7,035 nt of DNA from DATFQE01 sp035264445 (lineage in GTDB: Bacteria > Actinomycetota > Thermoleophilia > Gaiellales > Gaiellaceae): NCBI GenBank assembly GCA_035264445.1, contig DATFQE010000083.1, positions 1-7,035 on the forward strand. Direction: 5' to 3'. Below, one piece after another: positions 1 through 7,034 of this stretch (position 1 is the first letter of the stretch; the number at the start of each line of letters is the position of its first letter). The notes under the pieces were generated by a model. It saw nothing but the letters and a program-made list of their open reading frames with translations, was not told the DNA's origin and made no database searches. Both the position numbers and the translations under genes were made by a program.

Positions 1-1
1 G

Positions 2-241
2 ACCGAACGGCAGAAGCCGCACCCCGAGCCGCTCCTCAGGGCCCTCGCTCAGCTCGACGCGCGAGCGAGCACGGCCGCATACGTCGGCGACTCGCCGTTC
101 GACATCCAGGCGGCCAAGGCCGGCGGGCTGACCGCGATCGCCGCAACGTGGGGACGCATCCACGATCGCGGCTGCCTGGAGCGGGAAGAGCCGGATCACA
201 TCGTCGAGACGCCGGAGGAGCTGCGTGCCGTCCTCGGCTGA
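2..241 (+). CDS. HAD-superfamily phosphatase, C-terminal part (5' end outside window)
   Basis: The reading frame is open from base 2 and gives 79 residues ending in TGA. It contains the last two catalytic motifs of the haloacid dehalogenase fold: KPHPEP near residue 5 (the motif III lysine) and AYVGDSPFDIQAAKAGG around residues 26-42 (motif IV, with Asp30 and Asp34 as the expected Mg2+ ligands). The following ATWG and the acidic tail resemble phosphoglycolate phosphatase or PpaX-like cytosolic phosphatases, which hydrolyse small phosphate esters or pyrophosphate. The nucleophile Asp and cap domain lie upstream of the window, so the substrate cannot be judged. The gene overlaps ligA by 17 bases and contains ligA's ribosome binding site, which suggests one transcript and translational coupling. 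Family assignment is solid; exact substrate is unknown. Confidence 0.85.
   Translation, partial: TERQKPHPEPLLRALAQLDARASTAAYVGDSPFDIQAAKAGGLTAIAATWGRIHDRGCLEREEPDHIVETPEELRAVLG
214..220 (+). promoter_or_regulatory. Shine-Dalgarno for ligA
   Basis: GGAGGAG lies inside the HAD gene, four bases before the GTG at 225. It is the strongest purine-rich match nearby and supports GTG 225 as the ligA start and coupling with the overlapping upstream gene. Confidence 0.6.
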
Positions 242-2240
242 GCAGCGGGCCGGCGAGCTCCGCGAGCAGCTCGAGCGGGCGAACTACCAGTATCACGTCC
301 TCGACGACCCGGAGCTCCCCGATGCGGAATACGACCGGCTCTTCGACGAGCTGCTCAGGCTCGAGGCCGAACACCCGGACGTGCGCGACCCGAACTCGAT
401 CACCACGCGCGTCGGCGCGCCGCCGAGCGACAAGTTCCAGAAGGTCGAGCACCTGCGTCCGATGGGCTCGCTCGAGAAGGTGACGAGCGAGGAGACGCTG
501 ACGAAGTGGGCCGACGACGTACGCAAGCGTCTCGGCTCCGACGAGCCCGTCGCCTACGTCGTCGAGCCGAAGATCGACGGCTCGGCGGTCTCGCTCACGT
601 ACGAGAACGGGGTCCTCGTGCGCGGCGCAACGCGAGGCGACGGCACGCGCGGCGAGGACGTGACGCCCAATCTGCGCACGATCAAGGCGATTCCCCTGCA
701 AATGCGAAGCCTCGACGGCGAGCCGCCCCCGCCGGTCCTCGAGGTGCGCGGCGAGGTCTACTTCCCGCTCTCCGCCTTCAACCGCCTGAACGAGCGCCTC
801 GCGGCCGAGGGCAAGAAGACGGCGCCGAACCCCCGCAACGCCGCCGCCGGCTCGCTGAGGCAGCTGAACTCCCAGATCACAGCCGAGCGCGCCTTGTCGA
901 TCTGGGTGTACGGCCTGGGGGCGCACGAGGGCGTCGAGTTCGACACGCAGTTCCAGACGCTCGAATGGCTGCGCGAGCGCGGCTTCCGCACGAACCCCTA
1001 CGCCGAGCGCTACGAGTCGATCGAAGACGTCGCCCGAGCGTGCGCGGAATGGGAGAAGCGGCGCATCGAGCTCGATTACGAGATCGACGGCATGGTGGTC
1101 AAGGTCGACTCGGTCGACCAGCAGCGCCGTCTCGGCGCCCTCCACGAGCGGCCGCGTTGGGCACGCGCGTACAAGTGGGCGCCGCTGACGGCGAACACGA
1201 AGCTGAACAAGATCCACATCCGCGTCGGTCGCACCGGCGCCTTGAACCCGTGGGCGCAGCTGGAGCCGGTCGAGGTGGGCGGCGTCACCGTCTCCCAGGC
1301 GACGCTCCACAACGAGGAGGACATCAACCGCAAGGACATCCGCGAGGGCGACATCGTGATCGTCCAGCGGGCGGGGGACGTGATCCCGCAGGTGGTCGGC
1401 CCCGTCCTGCCGCATCAACCCGGCACGAAGCCCTTCGAGATGCCGGCCAACTGCCCGCTCTGCGGCGCCGAAATCGTGAGGCCGGAAGGCGAGGTCATGC
1501 ACCGTTGCCCGAACCCCGCGTGCGAGTCGCGCGGCCTCGAGTCGCTGATCAACTGGGTGATGGCCGCGGCGGACATCGAGGGCGTCGGCGAGCAGCTCGT
1601 CCGCCGGCTCTGGGCGCTCGGGCTCGTGCGCTCGATTCCGCAGCTCTATCGCCTGACCAAGGAGCAGCTGCTCGAGCTCGACGGTTTCCAGGAGAAGTCG
1701 GCGACGAACGTGATCGAGTCGATTGCAGCCTCGTGTGACACGCCGTTCCACCGCGTCCTCTTCGGGTTGAACATTCCCGACGTGGGCTGGGTGACCGGCC
1801 AGAATCTGGCGCGCCACTTCGGCAACGTCGATGCGCTCGTGACAGCGTCGCAGGAGGAGATCCAGGCGGTTGAGGGCATCGGTCCCGAGCGCGCGACGGC
1901 GATCGCGGAATGGTTTGCAGACGAGGCGAACCTCAAGCTGATCGAAGAGCTGCGCGAGCTCGGCCTGCGGCTCGAGACGGGCGAGGAGCTCAAGCCGATC
2001 GAGGGCGGTCTCAGCGGCCAGACGTATGTGATCACGGGCACCCTCGAGCGCTGGACGCGCGAGCAGGCCGCGTCCGAGCTCGAGGCGCGCGGCGCAAAGG
2101 TGGCCGGCTCGGTCTCGAAGAGGACGAGCGCTCTCATTGCGGGCGAGGAGCCCGGCGCCGCCAAGGTCAAGAAGGCTCGCGAGGCCGGCGTCCCGATCCT
2201 CGACGAAGCGGCGCTCGTGAAGCTCCTCGACGAGAGCTAG
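225..2240 (+). CDS. ligA: NAD-dependent DNA ligase LigA
   Basis: This 671-residue protein seals nicks in duplex DNA using NAD+, in replication and repair; the length is normal for LigA. Domain Ia carries the NMN-binding pattern Y23-H24, D33, Y36-D37. The nucleotidyltransferase domain has the adenylated lysine K116 in EPKIDG, then RGDGTRGEDVT (137-147), NPRNAAAGSLRQL (202-214) and the motif V lysine in AYKW (K317). An OB fold follows with VGRTGAL (334-340). The zinc finger uses C410, C413, C428 and C433. Helix-hairpin-helix repeats span roughly 445-590, with DIEGVGEQLV and AVEGIGPERA visible. A BRCT domain spans about 595-671. GTG at 225 is chosen because a GGAGGAG precedes it and domain Ia follows immediately. 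Motif I reads KIDGSA where KIDGLA is usual, and YKW replaces the usual YKF; neither should abolish activity. It probably shares a transcript with the HAD gene and converges on the dacB-type gene. Confidence 0.97.
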   Translation: MPSSAEQRAGELREQLERANYQYHVLDDPELPDAEYDRLFDELLRLEAEHPDVRDPNSITTRVGAPPSDKFQKVEHLRPMGSLEKVTSEETLTKWADDVRKRLGSDEPVAYVVEPKIDGSAVSLTYENGVLVRGATRGDGTRGEDVTPNLRTIKAIPLQMRSLDGEPPPPVLEVRGEVYFPLSAFNRLNERLAAEGKKTAPNPRNAAAGSLRQLNSQITAERALSIWVYGLGAHEGVEFDTQFQTLEWLRERGFRTNPYAERYESIEDVARACAEWEKRRIELDYEIDGMVVKVDSVDQQRRLGALHERPRWARAYKWAPLTANTKLNKIHIRVGRTGALNPWAQLEPVEVGGVTVSQATLHNEEDINRKDIREGDIVIVQRAGDVIPQVVGPVLPHQPGTKPFEMPANCPLCGAEIVRPEGEVMHRCPNPACESRGLESLINWVMAAADIEGVGEQLVRRLWALGLVRSIPQLYRLTKEQLLELDGFQEKSATNVIESIAASCDTPFHRVLFGLNIPDVGWVTGQNLARHFGNVDALVTASQEEIQAVEGIGPERATAIAEWFADEANLKLIEELRELGLRLETGEELKPIEGGLSGQTYVITGTLERWTREQAASELEARGAKVAGSVSKRTSALIAGEEPGAAKVKKAREAGVPILDEAALVKLLDES

Positions 2241-3454
2241 TTCGCAGCGAGGACCGCGGCGAAACGGTCCTGAGAACGGCGGGCCGCCCAATGCGCGACG
2301 GGGTAGCCGTTCTGGAGGATCGAGAAGGCGTAGCGCCCTTTGACGATCCCGGAGAGCGCCGACGACTCGCGCGTAGTGCCCGTCTTGGCTCGGACACGCC
2401 CGGCGGCGGCGGTGCGGATCATGCGCCGCTCGAGCGTGCCGCTACGGGCAGCGACCGGCAGCGAGGAGAAGAAGCTGTCGCGGAAGTCCGGGCTCGTCCA
2501 CGCGGAGCGCAGCATCTGCACGAGCGTCGACACCGTCAGCCGGTTGAGGCGCGAGAGCCCGGACCCGTCGGCGATACGCACGCCGTCGAGTGGCACGCCG
2601 TAGTCGCCGAGGATCCCGCGCACGGCGAGGGCGCCGGCGGCGGTCGTTCCCCGGCCCGACTCGAGCGTCCCGAGCTGCTTGAGCAGGATCTCTGCCGTGA
2701 AGTTGTCGCTCTCGTAGTCCATGAAGCGCAGGATCGACGCGAGCGGCGGCGAGAGCAGCGAGGCGATCGGAAACGCCTCTGCCTCGACCGGCGCGGCGCC
2801 GGAGACGGCCGGCCCGACCACGCGCACGCCTGCCTCGGCGAGCGCCTTGCGAAAGAGGAGCGCTGCAGTGTGCGCGGGCATTCTCGACGTCCGTCCGAGG
2901 TAGCGCCCGCGGTCGACGGTAAGCGCGGACAGAGGGGGCGACTCGTTGATGAAGAACTGCGGCTTCCAGCCCGGGGCCATTCGGAACGTGTCGAAGTACG
3001 ACTCGTCCCCGAGGATGCGGCCGGTCACGAGCCGGATGCCTGCGCCGCGAACCTCCGCGGCGAGGCGCCTGAGCCCGAGCGACGACAACGTCGGGTCCCC
3101 GAACCCCTTGAGGACGAGGTCGCCGTGCCATTCAGCGGCGTCCTGCTCGCCCAGTCCGAGCACCTGCGTCTCGATCCGGTATGCCGGCCCGAACGAGACG
3201 AGCGAGGCGTACGTGACGGCGAGCTTCTCGTTCGACGCGGGGATAAGCGGCAGTGTGGCGTTGCGGGCGTACACGATCTTGCCGCTGCCGAGCTCGACCG
3301 CAATCGCCGACGAGCGTGCGACGCCGGGCGCGCGTAGGGCCTGCGCGAGCTTCGTCCCGAGCGCCGCGTTCGAGCGCGGAGCGGCGTTGGCGGCTCCTGC
3401 CCACGCGACCAGGCACCAAACGAGCAGGCCGGCAAAAACGAGGCGGGCGCGCAC
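2237..3454 (-). CDS. dacB: D-alanyl-D-alanine carboxypeptidase/endopeptidase (PBP4 family, DacB-type)
   Basis: This 405-residue secreted penicillin-binding protein of the S13 family should trim the terminal D-Ala of peptidoglycan stem peptides or cut cross-links outside the membrane. A signal peptide covers about residues 1-24, with a hydrophobic core and ANA|AP as the likely cleavage site. The three active-site motifs are present: SxxK at S74-N-E-K77, SxN at S249-D-N251 and KTG at K357-T-G359. The family signature DGSGLSR sits at 296-302. The frame stays open upstream to 3661, but the signal peptide begins at GTG 3454, and a TACAAT box lies six bases before that codon, so the message is probably leaderless. 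Its TAG stop overlaps the ligA stop on the other strand. No part of the catalytic core appears missing. Confidence 0.92.
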   Translation of the reverse strand: MRARLVFAGLLVWCLVAWAGAANAAPRSNAALGTKLAQALRAPGVARSSAIAVELGSGKIVYARNATLPLIPASNEKLAVTYASLVSFGPAYRIETQVLGLGEQDAAEWHGDLVLKGFGDPTLSSLGLRRLAAEVRGAGIRLVTGRILGDESYFDTFRMAPGWKPQFFINESPPLSALTVDRGRYLGRTSRMPAHTAALLFRKALAEAGVRVVGPAVSGAAPVEAEAFPIASLLSPPLASILRFMDYESDNFTAEILLKQLGTLESGRGTTAAGALAVRGILGDYGVPLDGVRIADGSGLSRLNRLTVSTLVQMLRSAWTSPDFRDSFFSSLPVAARSGTLERRMIRTAAAGRVRAKTGTTRESSALSGIVKGRYAFSILQNGYPVAHWAARRSQDRFAAVLAAN

Positions 3455-3460
3455 GCAGCG

Positions 3461-3466
3461 ATTGTA
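3461..3466 (-). promoter_or_regulatory. Putative -10 box, leaderless promoter of dacB-type gene
   Basis: On the minus strand TACAAT (5 of 6 matches to TATAAT) ends six bases before the GTG start at 3454. Transcription starting seven bases after the box would begin on the start codon. No Shine-Dalgarno sequence precedes the GTG, which fits a leaderless mRNA. No convincing -35 hexamer was found. Confidence 0.5.
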
Positions 3467-3515
3467 ATTGGCTCGGAATGGGCCTCCCGGACCCGCAAAT
3501 AGGTCGCACGGCCCA

Positions 3516-3544
3516 TGGAACAAGCTGTCCCTAGGTTCGATAAT
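3516..3544 (+). promoter_or_regulatory. Putative promoter of the 109-residue coiled-coil gene
   Basis: GATAAT at 3539-3544 is a good -10 box. It lies in the centre of a perfect odd palindrome, TCGATAATCGA (3537-3547). A weak TGGAAC at 3516-3521 is 17 bases upstream. The same bases can be read as an ECF-type pair, GGAAC and CGAT with 16 bases between, but this is tentative. Transcription would start near 3551, leaving a leader of about 22 bases with GGAG at 3554-3557. Confidence 0.4.
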
Positions 3545-3572
3545 CGATGCACCGGAGCGGCCGCTGCTTCTC

Positions 3573-3902
3573 ATGGACGACGTCTCGACCCTCATCTCGC
3601 GCATCGACTCGCTGCTGCAGTCGCCCAGCGACGGCGACAGCGCGGACGTTCGCGCGCACATGGAGTTGACGCTGACCGACGGCTACGCCGCGGCGTTGGC
3701 CCTCGAGGCCGAGCACTGGCGGCTGCAGCGCCGGCTCGGGGCGATCGCTGCCGAGCTTGCGGACGGCCACCAGAAGGCGAGCACGAAAGAGCTGGCAGGG
3801 CTTGCGCGCAGGCTGGCCGTCGCCGAGGAGGAGCTCGAGTCGCTGCGAGAGACGCTCACGTCGCTGCGCGACCGCATCGCGCTCACGGCGCACGCCGCTT
3901 GA
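3573..3902 (+). CDS. Small coiled-coil protein of unknown function
   Basis: This is a 109-residue acidic, helix-rich protein that I do not recognise. It starts MDDVSTLISRIDSLL, has no signal peptide or membrane segment, and is probably cytosolic. Residues from about 28 to 105 are rich in Leu/Ala/Glu/Arg with heptad-like spacing (ELAGLARRLAVAEEELESL), which predicts one or two long helices able to pair as a coiled coil. No cysteine or catalytic motif is visible. ATG 3573 is preferred because the upstream extension of the frame to 3468 is Pro/Gly-rich and would cross the putative promoter. The only Shine-Dalgarno candidate (GGAG, 3554-3557) is rather far, about 15 bases. It is divergent from the carboxypeptidase gene and convergent with the response regulator. 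The heptad-like periodicity and a plausible promoter favour a real gene. Confidence 0.6.
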   Translation: MDDVSTLISRIDSLLQSPSDGDSADVRAHMELTLTDGYAAALALEAEHWRLQRRLGAIAAELADGHQKASTKELAGLARRLAVAEEELESLRETLTSLRDRIALTAHAA

Positions 3903-3915
3903 GGCCTACGGCCTC
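3901..3915. terminator. Short GC hairpin between convergent genes
   Basis: GAGGCC-TAC-GGCCTC is a perfect 6-bp stem with a 3-base loop. It begins within the stop codon of the coiled-coil gene and lies 15 bases before the stop of the oppositely oriented response regulator. No clear T tract follows on either strand, so it may act as a weak bidirectional terminator or 3'-end stabiliser rather than a classical intrinsic terminator. Confidence 0.45.
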
Positions 3916-3930
3916 TAGTTCTACGACGAG

Positions 3931-4611
3931 CTAGACGATTCCGGACCGAACCGCGTAGACGGCCGCCTGGATGCGGTTGTCGATCTGCAGCTTCATCAGG
4001 ATGTTCGAGATGTGGTTCTTGACCGTCTTCGGGCTGATGTGCAGGTCGGCGGCGATCTGAGCGTTGTCCTTGCCGTTGGCGATCAGCTTCAGCACCTCGA
4101 TCTCGCGGTCCGACAGCTCGGCCCTGATCATGGCGGCGTCCGCCTCGTTCGTCCCGGTCGCGCGCAAGCGCTGGAGCACCTTGGCCGCGATGTGGGGGGA
4201 GATCAGCGACTCGCCGACCGACGCCGCCTTGATGCCCTGCATCAGGTCCTGGATCGACGAGTCCTTCATGAGGTAGCCGCACGCGCCGGCCAGGATCGCG
4301 TTCATGACGTCCTCGTCCTGGTCCGAGATCGTGAGCACCACGACGCGCGTGAGCGGGGCGAGCGTCGTCACCTGCCTCGTGGCCTCGACCCCCGACATCC
4401 CGGGCATGTTCAGGTCCATCACGACGACGTCGGGAGCCAGCTCGCGCACCATCCGGATCGCCTGCGCGCCGTCGGCGGCCTCGCCGACGACTTGGACCGT
4501 CTGCTCCTCGAGCAGGTTGCGGAGGCCGGTCCGGAAGAGGTCGTGGTCGTCGACCAGGAGGACGCGAAGCGTCTCGGTGGAGCGCGCTGTCTGGTTCGAG
4601 GCCTGTGTCAC
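3931..4611 (-). CDS. NarL/FixJ-family two-component response regulator
   Basis: This 226-residue protein is a DNA-binding transcription regulator activated by phosphorylation. The receiver domain (about residues 15-130) has the acidic pair D21-D22, the phosphoacceptor D66 in VVVMDLNMPGMSG, the switch threonine T94 in VVLTIS and the conserved K116 in LMKD. After a linker, a LuxR-type helix-turn-helix (about 165-222) shows LSDREIEVLKLIANG, AQIAADLHISPKTVKNH and a C-terminal helix. All residues needed for phosphotransfer are intact. The start is GTG 4611, only 20 bases after the stop of the 3D-domain gene on the same strand, so the two are probably co-transcribed. No histidine kinase is adjacent in the window, so its partner is unknown. 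Control of cell-wall genes is suggested only by context. Confidence 0.93.
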   Translation of the reverse strand: MTQASNQTARSTETLRVLLVDDHDLFRTGLRNLLEEQTVQVVGEAADGAQAIRMVRELAPDVVVMDLNMPGMSGVEATRQVTTLAPLTRVVVLTISDQDEDVMNAILAGACGYLMKDSSIQDLMQGIKAASVGESLISPHIAAKVLQRLRATGTNEADAAMIRAELSDREIEVLKLIANGKDNAQIAADLHISPKTVKNHISNILMKLQIDNRIQAAVYAVRSGIV

Positions 4612-4628
4612 GTCGCCGGTCAGGCGAC
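4612..4628 (-). promoter_or_regulatory. Hairpin abutting the response regulator start codon
   Basis: On the minus strand GTCGCC-TGACC-GGCGAC forms a perfect 6-bp stem with a 5-base loop and touches the GTG start at 4611. It fills most of the 20-base gap after the upstream stop codon. Folded, it would occupy the region where a ribosome binding site should be, and no clear Shine-Dalgarno sequence is present. It may limit translation of the regulator unless ribosomes arrive from the upstream gene. Confidence 0.4.
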
Positions 4629-4631
4629 AGC

Positions 4632-5624
4632 CTACCCGCCGACGCCGATCGTTACCGATCGCCGGCCCCAGGCGAGGGCGTCCGACTGGGTGGAGAACCA
4701 GAGGTCGATTCTCGCTCCTGCGATCGCGCCTCCCGTGTCGGCCGCGATGCCCTGTCCGTAGCCCGGGATCGTCAGCCGCGTGCCGATCGGGATCACCGCG
4801 GGATCGACGGCAACGACACCGGGGCCGACAGGGATACCGCTGGCGGTGTGGCCCGGGAGCGAATAGCCGGTCGCGACGACGGTCATGAGGCGGGACCCGC
4901 CGGCGGCCCGGGTCTCGATCACCGTGCTCGCCCCGGCGGACGCGAGCGCCCGCGCGCTCGACTCGAGCGACTCAATCCGACGGCCGTTGCTGTCGCGCAA
5001 CGTGGCCAGCGACGCGATGCGCGAGATGCGCTGAGCTCTGGCGCGGAGGAGAGTCTCGGCCGCGTCGGCCGCGGCGGCACGGAGGCTCTCGTTCTCGGCT
5101 TCCCGCTGCGCGAGGACGGCCGTGAGGTGGACGAGCTTCTTCCGCGCCGCGCGCGCTCGCTCGATGTTCAGCTTGTCGTCGTCGGCGATGCGGGTGAGGT
5201 GTTCCACGCCGGAAACCGCATCATCGAGTGTCTCTGCGCCGAGGATGACCGCAAGTGGCTCGGGCTTCCCTTGCTCGTAGAGCGAGCGAACGCGGTCTGC
5301 GAGGCGCCGTTGCGAGACTTTCAATCCACCCCGTGCAGCGTCGAGCGCCGTCCTCGCCTCGTTCTGCTTGCGGGCGAGGCGCTCGCCCTGAATCCGAAGC
5401 CGTGCCAGGCGCGCACGCGTCCCCGCGAGCTCGGCGTCGAGCGACCCGAGCTCCGCCTGCACGGCATCGACCTGCCCCGAGAGGGACTGATTCGTCTTCC
5501 GCAGCTCGTCCGCCTCGGTACGCAGGCGGTCCGCGGGCTCGGCCCCGGCTGCTGGGAGAGAGCTCGCGAGGGCTGCCAAGCACGCGACGGTGAGAGCCCG
5601 GAGACCGGGACCTGGCGCTCGCAC
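4632..5624 (-). CDS. Secreted coiled-coil protein with C-terminal 3D domain (probable peptidoglycan lytic enzyme)
   Basis: From GTG 5624 the protein has 330 residues. A signal peptide covers about residues 1-28 (hydrophobic LTVACLAALASSLPAAGA). Residues 30-235 are a long coiled coil resembling the PcsB/CwlO N-terminal module, with SLYEQGKPEPLAVILGAETL (114-133) as its central element. The last ~85 residues form a 3D domain, with ATGYS at 251-255 and aspartates in VAVDPAVIPIGT (D274), AADTGGAI (D296) and ARIDLWF (D307). 3D domains share the double-psi barrel fold of MltA/RpfB/YabE-type lytic enzymes, so a role in cutting or sensing peptidoglycan outside the membrane is expected. An in-frame GTG at 5657 would add 11 residues, but 5624 is preferred because a -10 box lies eight bases before it and it gives a cleaner signal peptide. 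The response regulator gene follows 20 bases downstream. Confidence 0.88.
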   Translation of the reverse strand: MRAPGPGLRALTVACLAALASSLPAAGAEPADRLRTEADELRKTNQSLSGQVDAVQAELGSLDAELAGTRARLARLRIQGERLARKQNEARTALDAARGGLKVSQRRLADRVRSLYEQGKPEPLAVILGAETLDDAVSGVEHLTRIADDDKLNIERARAARKKLVHLTAVLAQREAENESLRAAAADAAETLLRARAQRISRIASLATLRDSNGRRIESLESSARALASAGASTVIETRAAGGSRLMTVVATGYSLPGHTASGIPVGPGVVAVDPAVIPIGTRLTIPGYGQGIAADTGGAIAGARIDLWFSTQSDALAWGRRSVTIGVGG

Positions 5625-5626
5625 GG

Positions 5627-5642
5627 GGCGGCACCCTAGCAA
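5627..5642 (-). promoter_or_regulatory. Extended -10 promoter core of the 3D-domain gene
   Basis: The minus strand carries TTGCTAGGGTGCCGCC, including the extended -10 motif TGC-TAGGGT (TAGGGT at 5638-5633). GTG 5624 begins eight bases after the box, so the transcript would be leaderless or nearly so. No good -35 hexamer was found, which is consistent with reliance on the TG extension. Confidence 0.5.
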
Positions 5643-5680
5643 AGTGCCGGCGGCCACCTGCCGGTTCCCGAAATGGCCGC

Positions 5681-5704
5681 CTATAAAGCATTTCTATGTT
5701 TTGG
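5681..5704. promoter_or_regulatory. AT-rich core of the divergent control region
   Basis: About 24 AT-rich bases (CTATAAAGCATTTCTATG and following TTTTGG) stand out in otherwise GC-rich DNA. They contain an imperfect palindrome, TATAAA-GCA-TTT-c-TAT, centred within three bases of the symmetry point of the flanking inverted repeats. It could be an operator or an UP-like element serving both promoters; no specific regulator is identifiable. Confidence 0.35.
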
Positions 5705-5711
5705 AGAAGTG

Positions 5712-5740
5712 TTGCGGGTGTCCGGCGGGCTTGCTAGGGT
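5712..5740 (+). promoter_or_regulatory. Promoter of the PcsB-like coiled-coil gene
   Basis: TTGCGG at 5712-5717 and TAGGGT at 5735-5740 are separated by exactly 17 bases, and the -10 box has the TGC extension. Transcription should start around 5747-5750, giving either a leader of about 62 bases before ATG 5812 or an almost leaderless start at GTG 5750. Confidence 0.55.
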
Positions 5741-5749
5741 GCCGCCTTC

Positions 5750-5811
5750 GTGACGTCCCGGGCTCCCCTCCCGGTGCGCCGGTTGCAGGTGGGAACAGGT
5801 TTCCCACACGA

Positions 5812-5815
<4 letters not shown>
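5750..5815 (+). CDS. Possible 21-residue leader ORF coupled to the PcsB-like gene
   Basis: GTG 5750 lies nine bases after the -10 box and opens a 21-codon frame, MTSRAPLPVRR... ending GTGFPHE. Its TGA overlaps the ATG of the downstream gene as ATGA (5812-5815). The peptide has no recognisable domain. Its position suggests a leader peptide whose translation carries ribosomes through the hairpin at 5789-5807 to the downstream start. The frame could also be open by chance in GC-rich DNA. Confidence 0.35.
5789..5807 (+). promoter_or_regulatory. Hairpin covering the PcsB-like gene's ribosome binding region
   Basis: GTGGGAA-CAGGT-TTCCCAC forms a perfect 7-bp stem with a 5-base loop, ending four bases before ATG 5812. 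Folded, it hides the only weak Shine-Dalgarno candidate (AGGT in the loop). It may hold down direct initiation at the ATG and favour coupling to the upstream leader frame. Confidence 0.45.

Positions 5816-7034
<1,219 letters not shown>

Larger units (their letters stand above)
5627..5746. repeat. Perfect 16-bp inverted repeat spanning a divergent promoter region
   Basis: The sequence TTGCTAGGGTGCCGCC occurs at 5731-5746 on the plus strand and at 5642-5627 on the minus strand with no mismatch. The arms are separated by 88 bases and their centre of symmetry is near 5686.5, inside an AT-rich tract. Each arm carries the -10 region of one of the two divergent cell-wall genes. Confidence 0.9.

Noticed and set aside
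2221..2238. AGCTC/GAGCT inverted repeat at the end of ligA as a terminator
   Set aside because: Only five base pairs around an eight-base loop, inside coding sequence and without a T tract.
36..2291. Very long open frame on the minus strand (751 codons) opposite ligA
   Set aside because: It is antisense to the clearly recognisable ligA, is Arg/Leu/Asp-rich with no domain, and is expected from third-position GC bias.
1910..3337. Long plus-strand frame across the end of ligA and the carboxypeptidase gene
   Set aside because: Low-complexity Arg/Gly/Pro/Asp-rich translation crossing two real genes in wrong frames.
4605..5639. 344-codon plus-strand frame opposite the 3D-domain gene
   Set aside because: Antisense shadow; the minus strand has a signal peptide, coiled coil and 3D motifs that explain the DNA.
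5747..5811. c-di-AMP (ydaO-type) riboswitch, often found before actinobacterial cell-wall hydrolase genes
   Set aside because: The leader is only about 62 bases, too short for that aptamer, and I cannot see its conserved core; only one simple hairpin is present.
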